A model generated the notes under the pieces. The model ran no database searches. It saw only the letters and a list, made by a program, of their open reading frames with translations, and was not told where the DNA came from. From Akanthomyces muscarius (taxonomy: Eukaryota; Ascomycota; Sordariomycetes; Hypocreales; Cordycipitaceae), in NCBI RefSeq assembly GCF_028009165.1, contig NC_079244.1:1860001-1924000 (forward strand): a DNA stretch of 64,000 nt, in the 5' to 3' direction. The position numbers were made by a program, and so were the translations under genes. This document shows positions 31,658 through 42,423 of the stretch, one piece after another. Each line of letters starts with the position of its first letter. Position 1 is the first letter of the stretch.

Positions 31658-34155
31658 TCAAGACCGAAGAACAGTCTTGCTTCGCGCACCAGGCGCCCAG
31701 CTCAAGGCTCTGCCTCGGCTTTCGTCCTTCACAAACCTGCACACCAGCCCGTTGTGCGAGTCGCGTCCCACGCCGCTGCCGATAAACTCGCCGCGCAGGC
31801 CGACATTGAGGCCCATCAGGGACTTGCTCACGGCGTTGTAGTCGCCAAAGAAGACGTGCGCGCGGACGTCGCCGCCGCTCGTCACGCCGTGGCCCAGCGT
31901 CACGCCCCAGAGGCCGCCGCCGCCGCTGCCCCCGTTCAGACGAAGCGCGTGCGCCTCGGGGCTCCTGTCGCGCTGCAGCATGATGGAGTAGATGGAGCCC
32001 GTGTACCGGACGGCCTTGTCGGCGGTGTAGGCCGGAAACGTCCAGGCCTTGCCGTCGAGGGAGATGGGGTGCCACGGTGTGACGAGGACGGCGCCCACGC
32101 GGCAGAGCGTCTCGTCCTTGACGGGCGTCCGCAGCACGGCGGCGACCTTGCGCGAGCCCAGCGGCGTCTGGAGCTTCATGCCTCGGCGCACGCGGCGCAT
32201 TTCAATGTCGCGCCCGGAGGCGAGCTGGACCAGCGTCGAGCCGGCAAAGCACACGCCGCGCGAGTTTCGGTAGCTGCTCATGGAGATGTGGCGGCCGCCC
32301 GAGCTGGCGACGGCTGCACCACCACCACCACCCCCGCTAAGCAGCCCGTGCCTTCTGGCAATGTGCTGTTGGCGGGATGGCTCCGGGGGCGGCAGACTGT
32401 CAAAGGCCTCGTCCAACCTGTCGCGGCAGGCTATGAAGAGAGGGCTGTCTTTGCCATACTGGAGAGGGCCGGGGTCCTTGAACGAATTGCACACCTGTCG
32501 GGTATGAGCGTTGAGAAGGGATGGTAGATAGTGTTGCCCCCATTTGCGGAAAAAGCCCTTGTCTTCCTTCAGAGCAATCGAGATTTGGCCCTCTGGCTCC
32601 TCTCCAGCGAGGTCTTGCAGCAAAGACTTGTTGAGCGGATCCGAGTAATTGCTGGACGGCAGCTTCTCGATGAGTGTCGCCAGTTCTTTGGTGACCTGTT
32701 CGAATCTGCTCGAAACGGCGGCTTTGTGTTCTCCTTGCTTCTCAATCGGGAACAGGCTGGAAATAAAGGAACAAATGAGAGCTCTCGATTCGTGATATGC
32801 GGCTCTTTCCTCTGGCGAGTAAGAGTCGTTCGTCAAATTATGTATAATGGTGGCTGATGTGTAGTTGCCCGCATCGTTGTCAAGGACGAGCTTGTATTTG
32901 ATTGTAGCTTCAACGATGGGTAACGGACCGGGGTCCATGCCACAAAGCTTGGATATATGTGGGCTGTGGTAACGTAAGAATATATCTCGCGATTGTCCGT
33001 ATTGTATGTTTCCCAGTGGGATGTCAAGCTGCAGCCCCTGCTGAGACGAATCGCCGAGAGGTTCCGGCGGGCTGCTGAGAACAGAGATACCCATCGCTTC
33101 TCGAATCTGCGTGTCTGCGGTGTACTTGAGCTGTAGGATGGCTTCTGTGGCATAAGTGTTTTGTAGATTGGCCACCGCGTGAACAAAGACGGTGCCAATC
33201 ATGCCAGCATCAGGGATAAAGGAGTAGTTGCCGTTGCCGATCTCTGCGATGGACTTGAGCAGACCAGACCGCAGATGGTACCCAAAGCCAAATGTATGGA
33301 CAGTGGCCGGCAGCGGAAGCTTGGTCCGAAGCTTTGGGATATAGCCAGCAGGTGGGCACCTGTAACTTGTTAGTAGTTATTAAGGTGCATATCGTGGGGC
33401 CGTCTTACATGTGGTTTGGCATGCCGTCGGTGAGAACCATCACGGCAGGAACCTTGCCATCAGACTTGACATCTTCAAACTGCTTAAGTCCGGTCAAAAT
33501 GCCTTGCCATAGATTTGTAGCATCTTTGGGCTGCATGCTTTTGATGTTCTTGCGGGCCGTCGTTTTGTTTTCGTCGGTCATGCACTCCAGAGGCTGTAAA
33601 ACCGTGACACTGCTGGCAAAGGTCACGATAGACAGACGGTCACGCTCGTCCATAGTCTCAATGATTGTGAGCGCGGCATGCTTGACAAGGTCCAAGATGG
33701 AAAGGCCATTAGCCTCCGAGGAGCCCTCGCCAGGCACTGGCGCGGCATCAAACATACTACCAGAAACATCAATGACAAGCACGATATCGCAAGGGACATG
33801 GTGGACGGGAGTGGAGGGCTCCGTTGGCGGCTGTAGGCTGACCACCAGTGCATTCTTCCGGGGGAAGTTGTCAAGCTGAAAGTAGACTGGCGGGAAGCCA
33901 TTTTCATCTTTGTCTGATAGCGACAGGTCTTGTACTTGTTTCGTAGGGATTCTCTATCGAGGGTTAGCGGACGTGTATCAGACGTTTGGGTCCAGCAATA
34001 CAAACCATGATGTATGTGGTAGTCGGGTGCTTGTCTAAATGAGAGGACCAAAAGCGATTCAGCGACCAGTAGGAAAAACTTTCTGAACCGGGCCACGGAC
34101 GATTTATTAAGTCGGATCCCGGCGCGTCTCCGGGATTGGATTGTGCCTGAATCAC
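31658..34155 (-). CDS. VWA-Vint protein (von Willebrand A domain plus Hint/intein-like domain)
   Basis: Three exons on the minus strand are read: 34155-34006, 33953-33409 and 33359-31658, giving 798 residues. The vWA domain carries a MIDAS site (DIVLVIDVSGSM, Asp112) with later Thr (DATNLW) and Asp (LTDGMPNHM) ligands. Splicing from NHM to CPPAGYIPKL restores the family sequence. About residues 285-470 form the conserved helical/beta linker. The C-terminal region begins GVCFAGSTLVQLASG (Cys602) and contains VTPWHP (TxxH, His662) and VFFGDYN: the Hint fold of hedgehog/intein autoprocessing domains, the Vint type. Family knowledge links Hint domains to N-S acyl shift and self-cleavage, and the key Cys and TxxH are intact. 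The start could lie at 34155 or, for a three-base first exon, at 34008. It converges with the thiolase gene. Confidence 0.85.
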
Positions 34156-34803
34156 TCACTACAGTGAGCCTCCGTGGCTCGGCAGCTGACGACCGCCACC
34201 ACGCTCGGTGCGACAGAGCTCAAAGCCTGGGGCGTTGTACTCGGAGCCACTAAACGAAGACTATTTAGGGGGCAGACACGAGGCAAAAAGCAAGTGTGGG
34301 TTCAGGTTGAGCCATTCACGGCGGCGACAGTATGGGCATACTGTAAGGCTGATCTTGCGAATCCTGATTTGGTAAGTGGGTGGACGGGGCTCTTCAGCTG
34401 GGCATGCGGCAGCGCCATGCAGCTTTTCAGGTTGGTTGGTTGGAATCGAACAAATTTGTGCTAGACTGAGGCAAATTGGAATTATGAGCATTTTTCTGAT
34501 TATTTCTCCGCGTCGCACCGACGAGGCTGCTCGTCGCTTATTGCAGACGATGCGAGACTGGTAGCGGCGACCTACCAAGGTCAGATTCTGCCTGTCGGTG
34601 GCGCAGCGGCTTGGTTACGTTGCCCATAATAATAAGACCGGTAAGAGCCAAGAGCTCATCTTTGCCATGCAAGGCTACCACGGCGCCAAGATGGATTCAG
34701 CAGATGACAGGTTCGTGTAGATGAGGACTTTTGACCTATTTCGTGTTGGTGCATGGTGGTGGTGAAGCAAGCTATTTTGCGGCTAGGCGGACAGTGACAT
34801 GCG

Positions 34804-34843
34804 GCTGTCTGGCTGTCTGGCTGTCTGGCTGTCTGGCTGTCTA
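34804..34843 (+). repeat. Five tandem copies of GCTGTCTG
   Basis: Four perfect 8-bp units and a fifth ending in A form a simple minisatellite in non-coding sequence. Confidence 0.85.
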
Positions 34844-37426
34844 GGCTGAGCATGGCTTTGTCTTATTGGCAGTTCCGCTGGCAGCTGGCAGCAGCTGGCA
34901 GCCGATGGTGGGCAAACGGCCATCAAACGGGCAAATTTTGCCATGTTCCAGTATGGCTTACCAGGCGTTCTTCCATCCTCAAAGACATTCCATATCCAGT
35001 ACACCATGTATGGCTCCCAGGTCAGCCTATCCTTGTCCCGTTACGAGCAAAATATGTGCATAATCTTGGCGGCTGGATAATTGGTAGCCGGACACCCTCC
35101 TGCTTCAGAAGCACCCATCACATCGTCAAACGTGTCGATATTGGGCTGTCTGGAGCAAGGAATGGCACACATGTACTGACTCTACAAGGCGGAAAAAAAA
35201 AGATCCGACGCATGATCTGCATGCACGTCGCTGAGGCGCGGGAAAGGGTCTCCGACGCTGCGACTTCGGGCAGCAGGCTCTAGCTACCAGCCAGCTTTAC
35301 ACACCCTCTTGACGCGTTCACAACATCAATTTAGACCAGAGTTTCTTCGGACTACTTCCTTTATCGCCGTAGCCATCCATACATCCCGCTCGCAGAGCAA
35401 AGGCAGCCACCAGTGTCGGCTCACAAATTCGCCACTCGTCGGCCGACCAGCTGGCAAGCAAAGAGCCAACTTTGGTAGCTGCCCAGCTGCCCGTTGCCCG
35501 CTGCCCTTCGTCCGCCACACCCCTCTACCCAGCTAGCGTATGACTCTTTGGCGCCACTGCTTGAAACGTGTTTGGAAGCTCTCGACGCCTTTTTTTCGAT
35601 GGTATCAGTATCCGAATTGCCGATCACGCCGTTTCCTGGGTTGGGTGCCCGCGCCGACATGGTGAGCCAGCCCTGGTTGACGCTACGTAGTAGTACAGCA
35701 TGCGCCAAGCTACGTCATTGTATCACAGCCGAAGGAGCATTTTCGACGTAATATCGACCATTGCTGGACACTACAACAATCTCCCAGCATCATGTTCAAA
35801 CTTTGACAACGAGAGGGTTGCTCCAGTTTCTAGGTATAGCATGTGAAACGCGACAGCGAGCTAGCTATGCTGTTTGGTGCAGACGCCTTCCGACTGAAGC
35901 TTCCCCGCATCTAGACCAAAGCTCGACAAGCTCGACGCCATCCTGCAGCTACTGATTAATTGGCCGCACAAGGTTCTGGACCAGCCGGACCGGCGAGCTG
36001 ATGGTGTCGAGGTGTGAAGTACGAAGCACGGTAATTTACTGCAGCCTAAGATGCGGTGACGCCACGGCGTTTGAGGAAACGGTAAACCACTTGGGTGCGG
36101 CAAGATTGTCGGTTGCTCTTTTACGAAATTGGAAGGACCCTGAGACAGCGATCATCAATGTCATCTCGCCACCAACAAATCAAGCTCACCAGCTACGCCA
36201 TTGTGCAGCAAAGTTCCCAGTTTTGCCCAACGTGACGGCATTAGACTCCGATACTTGCTAGAATCAGAATGTGCCCGGCATCTGCGGGGTCAGGACGGTC
36301 AAAGTCTCTTTGAGGCTCAAGAGGCTCCGGGGTTCGTCGCACGGCCCATCTGGGGTTTGGCTTTGGCAAACGCAGGCCAAGCCAGCCGGGCTAACTTGTG
36401 GACCATCAGGATCTTGGAAGAGGGGCCAAATGTAACGAGCCGTGCAGTGCTTGAATCTTACTTTGGCCAGTCGCGTTGGGGGATTGGTTCGCTTTTGCTG
36501 AGCCAGCCCGGCCAGTTCAGGGTTCGTCGCAGCTAGCTCTAGATTGGCGTCCTTGGCCCACTGGCTACGAACCAACCATCCAACCAGCGCCCGTCGCAGG
36601 CAGCAACCACCACCACTGACCGGGTAGGCGACTGACTGCTTGGCTGGGGTCGGGACAACAGGCGTCATGGGCTGGGCATGGGGGCACAGCGACTTACGGG
36701 CTCCTCTTCGACGACATGACAGTGCAAAGTGCGTCATCTCAATGTTGAAGGCTGGGCTGCCTGTCCGGGCGACTGCAGTTGTGTCAAACGAAAGAGCTCT
36801 CGGCTGGGTGATTAGCCTTTCTGGGGTTGAAAGCGAGTGGCCAACCAAAGGCTCCAAAGCGCCCACCACCCTTCTCCTCAGTTGACTCCCACTGGCTCTA
36901 CGCGGCAGTTGATGTCCCCGAACCCATCCCATTTTCCACGGACTTTTATGGAGGGGGGCAAAATCAGGCGTCCGTAACAATTGAAGCCGACGAGCAAATG
37001 CTGTGCGATGCAACAAAAAGAGAAGCAAAAGTGGTGTGGTGCTCGCAGGCAGGTGACATTTCTGGCCGCTGCGGTACGGCTTCCGGTTTTCTCCGTCGTG
37101 TGCGAGCACAACTCGCCCCTCCAGCGCCCCCTAGTCCCACGAGAGTGAGGCGGCAGGCCAGGCAGGAATAATATCGTGTCAGTGAGTGGTAGTAGCAGCC
37201 AGGAGCGTGTCCACATGAAAATCTGGCGTCGAATCCTAGCTTCGGCCCCTCGCACTTATTACGGCGGCGCACGTCGTCCCACTTCGCCGGACTTGGGCTG
37301 GATAGCCAAAGGCTGTCGCGCAGCCCTCTGTCTTGTCACAGGTCAGGCCTTTGCGCTTATCTCTTGTGGCCTGAGATTTCGCTTTCCGAGTGGGAGGAAA
37401 AGCCTTTGAGCCGTTATCTTTCGAGG

Positions 37427-37435
37427 TATATAAGG
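37427..37435 (+). promoter_or_regulatory. Strong TATA box (TATATAAGG)
   Basis: It lies 168 bases before the ATG of the 34-residue microprotein gene, followed by a C/T-rich start region and CAAACG/CACA-rich leader. The match to consensus is the best in the window. Confidence 0.6.
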
Positions 37436-37556
37436 ACGGGAAGCCCCAATTCCCGCCCTCTCTTATCCTTTCACCATCTCATCTGCCAAACGAACCTTTT
37501 TGCGACAACATTGCACTATCAGCTCAAGCCGCTCTCACACACACCACCACACTCAT

Positions 37557-37578
37557 ACACACACACACACACACACAC
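37557..37578 (+). repeat. (AC)11 microsatellite in a 5' leader
   Basis: An uninterrupted dinucleotide run ends 24 bases before the microprotein ATG, so it would be transcribed as part of the leader. Confidence 0.8.
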
Positions 37579-37602
37579 AAACACAACACCACTCTCACCA
37601 AG

Positions 37603-37707
37603 ATGCCTGCCTTCGAGTACTGCTGCAAGTGTGGTAGCATGATTGTCATCAGCACCACCTGCTCCAACTGCGGCCACCAGCAGTGCAACGACTGCCCTGC
37701 CTCTTAA
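37603..37707 (+). CDS. 34-residue zinc-ribbon-like microprotein
   Basis: This very short frame starts ATGCCTGCC in an excellent context (CACCAAGATG) downstream of a strong TATA box and a CA-rich leader. It ends at TAA 37705-37707. The peptide has seven cysteines in 34 residues, arranged as three CxxC knuckles: C7-C8-K-C10, C20-S-N-C23 and C28-N-D-C31, with His25 beside the second. This is the pattern of a minimal zinc ribbon or a metal-thiolate peptide. There is no signal peptide, so it would be cytosolic or nuclear. The promoter architecture suggests high or inducible expression. I cannot name a family. Metallothionein-like metal buffering or a zinc-ribbon protein-interaction role are both possible. 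Confidence 0.65.
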   Translation: MPAFEYCCKCGSMIVISTTCSNCGHQQCNDCPAS

Positions 37708-39168
37708 GCATGCCGGACATGGATGACAACAGCCTCTCATGATGTCGACATGAGCCGAGGCATGAACGGATCTACTGCCTGACACCAGGCATGTACGCCT
37801 ATTGTGTATGTGGCAGACGTTTTCGTCCTCGGTCACCACATACTAATATACGACGCAGATACTTTACTCTTACGAGCGACACACAACAAGGCGCGGCACG
37901 ACAATGACGGACATTATGGGCAACGGCGTTTCTACATTTGGATTTTCTAGCGAAAGATACCATCGACAGGCGCTTCTTGAATTGATTATATCCCCTTTCT
38001 TCACCTACTCGCTGATGACCCCGACCGTGCCTTTCTTTTTCTCATTGTCTCTCTTCTCTTGACTCGCTCTACCCTCGCGACAGCCCGCGCACACCCGGCC
38101 AGGACCGATAAGAGAATGCGGCTGCATCTGCCCCTTGTGCGCGGTGCGCCGCTCACGGCGACACCCTGCATGGCAGGCCCCCGGACCGACTGCCTGTCTT
38201 GCCATTTGGTGATGTTTAATTGGTGGGCACCAGAGCCGCTTGGTACCATGATCCTTGGTGCGGGGCTCGCCTTCATCCTGTCGCGGCGCTGAGGAACAAA
38301 ATTCCCATGTGTGAGGGTGCAGGAAACTTGCTAGCGTCCCGCATGTAAGGTTACAAGGCTTTTCTCTTATCAGTGGAGATGGGGGAGCAAGCCACCTGCA
38401 CCTCTACAAGGGGGACTTCGCAAAGCTAAGCTCGCTAGCTTTACATGGCGCCCTGCACGATGACGATGAGTGTCGCGCAGGGAAAGACCAAAAAAGGACG
38501 AGGGTAGCAAGGTCAAGAAGCCACTGGAAGGTTGAGAAGGTGCTATTTTGCAGGCGACGACAAACAGCCACACTAGCGTGTACTACGCGCAGAAAGTCAG
38601 CAGTGCGGCCGAGTGAGAGTTTTATCTACGCAAGGCCGCGACAAAGCGAGCATCACAAGCCGACTGCATTTTTTTTTTTACTCTTTCGCTCCTTCTTCGG
38701 CGACTGCGGATACGGACCCTTTTTCCATCGGTGGATTTCTGTTCGATTTGGGGAGATTTCTTATTGTATAATCCCCACTTGCTGTTATTGAAACACCTGA
38801 CTTTTATTTCCAATTATTGTGGAAGAGGTTCAATTTTCACGCGGTTGTTCCCGAGGGGGCCAGGAACAGCGCGATTCAAGAATGAAGCGGCGGAGCTTCG
38901 ACAGCCGACTGTGCATGTCGGATACAGCACTGAATCGCCATACATGCTTGCCAATTTATGTCTTGGGCTTTTTAATTGAATAGGTGTCTCCTCATGCAAA
39001 CTCGTCTCTCGTGCTCGTAATACAGAAAGCATCATGCTCTATGTCTATATCAGCTATGATGGCTTCCTATAACATATTTGCCTTGGCCAAATAACCATAC
39101 TTGCCCGTAGCTTGGGCCAGTTTTCTCTCTCTTCAACAGCTTTCTCACCCGTCGTCAGCCCCCCCGCT
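37708..39168. other. Intergenic, no gene supported
   Basis: 3' flank of the microprotein gene, then about 1.3 kb with only short frames. A T-run at 38667-38680 and AT-rich sequence around 38750-38830 are the only notable features. Confidence 0.35.
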
Positions 39169-39953
39169 TCAGTAGTCCCTGACCATGATGATGGTCGACG
39201 TTTTGACCTCGCGCTCCTTGACGCGGAAGCCCAGCTTTTCGTAAAACGGCACCACCTTGCTATTCTCCCCGCCCACGCCCAGCCATATCCCGCGCGACTT
39301 TTCCTCCCCGTCCCCCTGCTGCGCCTGCGCCTTGCTCATGCTCTCCATCAGCGCCTCGAGCAGCCTCCGGCCCCATCCGCGGCCCTGGTGCGCCTCGAGC
39401 AGGTCAATGTGCAGCGTCGCGCGGTAGCCCTCGCGCAGCAGGTCCTCGTGGCCGTCGAGCAGCAGCCGGCGCGCCGAGAAGGCGAGCTGCGAGAGCGCGA
39501 GCTCGCTGACGCGGCCCGTGTCGCGGTCGATCCACGGCGCGCGCTCGCCGCCCTCGTCTCCCGCGTCCTCGGCGCGCAGCCGAACGTCGCCGTTGGTCCG
39601 GCCGCGGCCCTCGAGCACGTCGCGCACGTACCGCGGGTAGGCGGCGCAGAAGGCGGCAACGTCCGGGCAGCCGATGCAGTAGCCGACGGCGCGGCCGGCG
39701 CCGTCGTCGACGACGAAGCACGTCGAGGGCGAGAGGAGCGTGTACTGGTGCGTCCAGATGTACGGCGCCAGGCGCTGCGCGGGCTCCGAGGCGCTGAGCG
39801 AGGGCGGGAGCGTCGCTCGACACTAAACGTGCGGGGTGGTGAGCGAGAAGAAAAAAGGCGAGGGGTGAGTAGGTCGCGCGAGAGAGAGAAAGAGCTTACA
39901 ATGTGTGACATGTCGTCAAAGTCCGACTCTTGATATTGGCGTATAAACGCCAT
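39169..39953 (-). CDS. GNAT-family N-acetyltransferase
   Basis: Two exons on the minus strand, 39953-39900 and 39822-39169, encode 235 residues. The first exon MAFIRQYQESDFDDMSHI is the usual GNAT opening strand and helix and joins CRATLPPSL after a 77-nt intron (GTAAGC donor, GTTTAG acceptor). The acetyl-CoA-binding motif A is seen in HIDLLEAHQGRGWGRRLLEA (the Q-x-x-G-x-G loop), and motif B in VPFYEKLGFRV. An acidic insertion with several Glu/Asp (AEDAGDEGGERAP) lies between the core strands. The acceptor may be an amino sugar, antibiotic or polyamine; the sequence does not decide. Third codon positions are almost all G or C, producing long but meaningless antisense frames. Confidence 0.85.
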
Positions 39954-40574
39954 TGCTTTCGACGGATGCAGCGCGGCTTATTCCTCTGGATGAATCTTGT
40001 GTCGTGGCAGTTCAAGTCTAAAGTATTCAGTCGGATGCTTGTCCGGCACGGACTTCTCCAAGGCGATATATGTCAAGGCCCAAGTGATCAAATCAGGGTT
40101 GATACCGTTACAATTATGATGCAAGAGATGTATGGGAAAGGGGAGGATTGTCGGTTCAATTATGACAGGTAATTTGCCATGTCATTCACGTTGGACCCAG
40201 GGCAACTTGAATCTTTACCCAACTTGGCACTACCGGACCGGTGCTCCGTCGGCTTGGTGGTGGTGCTTTTCTCCTCACGCACCCCCACCTTTGGGCCATG
40301 ATGCTAATGAGTTTAAAAGCTCCTCCCACTGTTTTTTGCTGGCTTTTTTTGTCCCGTCTCCTCTACGTGGGGTCATCTGGAAAAGAGACGGCACCAAGGG
40401 TCCAGCAAATGTAACGTCTGGATGAGGAGAGTCCACTGACGGACGGAGCCACGGAGCCCACCGAGATCCGGGGCGCCGAGGTTTGCCGGACCAGCACACA
40501 CGCAGTTCATGTCTTTAGGCACGGGAATCAACCTTGAAAACCCAAATCTATTTATTCTCATACACATGCTGGGC

Positions 40575-40583
40575 TATATAAAA
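40575..40583 (+). promoter_or_regulatory. TATA box (TATATAAAA)
   Basis: A clean TATA element lies 105 bases before the ATG at 40688, with C/T-rich sequence between. It suggests transcription to the right, although the coding part is uncertain. Confidence 0.35.
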
Positions 40584-40687
40584 TTGGTGGTATTGCACGC
40601 TTCCTCGAGCCTGCTGGGTTTCTCAAAAGACTCGTCGCTCTCGTTCAGTGTCTGGCTGTTGAGGCGGGCTGTCGGGTTGTAGCTAAC

Positions 40688-40936
40688 ATGACCATATCCA
40701 ATGTCGGACGTCTTTACGCCCTTTCCTCCGGCGCAGGTTCCACGGCCGGATTCTTTGGCTCCGTGATCCTTTCCGCGGCCCAGTCTGGCAGCGGTCTATC
40801 ATTTTCCCGGCACGCAGCTATTTTGTTTCGCTCCAGTCAACATCATGTGTATCGCGTCAAGCCCAAGGGTGGAACAACGCAACAGCAGAAGGTCACTTAC
40901 GACACATTCTGTCTCTATCAGGCCCATTATTGTTAG
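40688..40936 (+). CDS. Possible small protein, unrecognised
   Basis: This 82-residue frame starts MTISNVGRLYALSSGAG in a good context (CTAACATGACC) with a TATA box 105 bases upstream. The N-terminal 40 residues are Gly/Ser/Ala-rich with mild hydrophobicity; the rest is polar without motif. No family is recognised and the C-terminal part may be non-coding or contain an unseen intron. The promoter layout is the main reason to list it. Confidence 0.22.
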   Translation: MTISNVGRLYALSSGAGSTAGFFGSVILSAAQSGSGLSFSRHAAILFRSSQHHVYRVKPKGGTTQQQKVTYDTFCLYQAHYC

Positions 40937-42423
40937 TACTATTCGATCACCACATGCTGAAGATGGGCAAGGCAATGTATAACGAAAGATGGAAAGAGGG
41001 GGCGTAGCAAAGAAACAAAACTCACAACCCGTCTGAACAAATAATGTTGATTTTGCAGACCGATCCTGTCCGCCGGTACCGCTGGCAGAACCGATCAACA
41101 AGGTAGTGTATATGATCGCATTCGTATATCATCTGCGCAAAGAGTCCTTTCGTCAGTAACCATGATTTTCCGAGAACCGTCCGCAGTTCTCTCCCCGCAA
41201 GCATGAGAATGGCACTGGAATCGCATGTTTTGCCTAGCGTGTCCCCGGCCTGCTGCGACACAATCTCCAACACACGAACCTCTCTGTGGTTGCACATGGC
41301 TACTTTTGCGAGGCGGAAGACGACAAACATTCGTCATCAAACCCGCATCGCCCGTTGCAGTCCTTGTCGCGGGCTCGGCAGGAACGATAACCGGGGGCAC
41401 AGGGTAAGAGCAAACGAGAATTGAGCGGCCGCTTTGCTTGTTTAATTGCCAACGTCTACAAAGATAACGCGGGCGCCGACAGGTAGGGGCGGGAAGGCAC
41501 GAAGAGTTGGCAGGTGTTGCCCCGGGGGGCAGCTACGTTTCCTACATGTTGGAAGCCGCCTGCTCGTTCTTTATAAGAAAGAGCACGAAGCTGCCGGTCG
41601 CACGCTGCGGCAAGCCGGAATCTTTACGCGCGCAACATGGAAAAGAGTGCTTTTGTTCGCACAACCCGCGGTTACACGGGCAAGACTTCGTCCTCGCAAG
41701 TGTCGCCCATAGACTTGGACCTGCAATCTTGTTTGCGTTGCACATGTTGTGACTCCTTTTGCAGCCCGTCACAAGCCCGTACGATATTCTTCATCCGTAA
41801 GCCACCATTTCACAGAGTTTGCGCACCGCATATATTATCCTTCAAGTCATTTGGCTACTTTTCAATTGTAGTATCGAATGTATAGACATGCTCATTTGGT
41901 ATTGTTCACTCTGTCAAGTGCTTCGTCCTCCTCTCTCCCAGCGTCAAATGGTTCCTCCTTCCCATACTATATTTTTATGCTCCGATGCCGAAGCGTTAAA
42001 ACAAGCCGTAGTGAATCAAAAGACCTGCCCGATTCACATCCACTAGCCTCAATTTTGAAATCAAGTACTTGAACATGGTACGCCGCCTGCCCGCCAAAAT
42101 TCGCGATGAAATGAGAATCTGAAAATGTGAAAAGAAACGAAAAAGCTGTGCGAAGAAATGTATAACAGAAAAGAAACGACACAAGAAACGAGATCAGCCG
42201 TTCGACTCGTATAGTAGCGACGTGAGTAAAATGTGGTAAAATATTTGTTGTCGAAAGTAAAAGGGGTGGTTTTCGTTTCAAGCATTCTTGCAGCTTGTGA
42301 ACGGACCACGATTAAAAAAAAGTGTGTCTCCAGTAATGCATATTCGTAATATTGTGTATGTTATTTGGCCTTGGTAGGTGGCTCGCGGTTCCTGCGTCGC
42401 GGTTGTCGCCGACCGTTGGCTCC

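Larger units (their letters stand above)
34156..37602. other. 3.4-kb gene-poor region
   Basis: No coding sequence is supported on either strand. The long minus-strand frame at 36264-37109 lacks any recognisable domain and splice signals. The region holds a tandem 8-bp repeat (34804-34843), short repeated words such as GCAGCTGGCAG (34895-34910), and from about 37420 the promoter of the microprotein gene. Confidence 0.45.
39954..42423. other. 2.5-kb region with one weak small-gene candidate
   Basis: Apart from the candidate at 40688 no gene is supported. AT-rich sequence from about 41960 to 42360 is the 3' flank of the minus-strand disordered-protein gene. Confidence 0.35.

Noticed and set aside
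34560..34680. Possible tRNA-like segment (GTGGCGCAGCGGCTTGGTTACG)
   Set aside because: There is no B-box, no acceptor stem pairing and no anticodon arm that folds.
34804..34843. Regular 8-bp repeat that might suggest a CRISPR-like array
   Set aside because: The units are contiguous without spacers, in a eukaryotic intergenic region; it is a minisatellite.
36264..37109. 281-residue open frame on the minus strand
   Set aside because: Mixed composition without any domain, conserved start or splice signals; it overlaps a region with equally long meaningless frames on the other strand.
39112..39933. 273-residue + strand frame over the GNAT gene
   Set aside because: Antisense shadow; the minus strand carries the acetyltransferase motifs and a proper intron.
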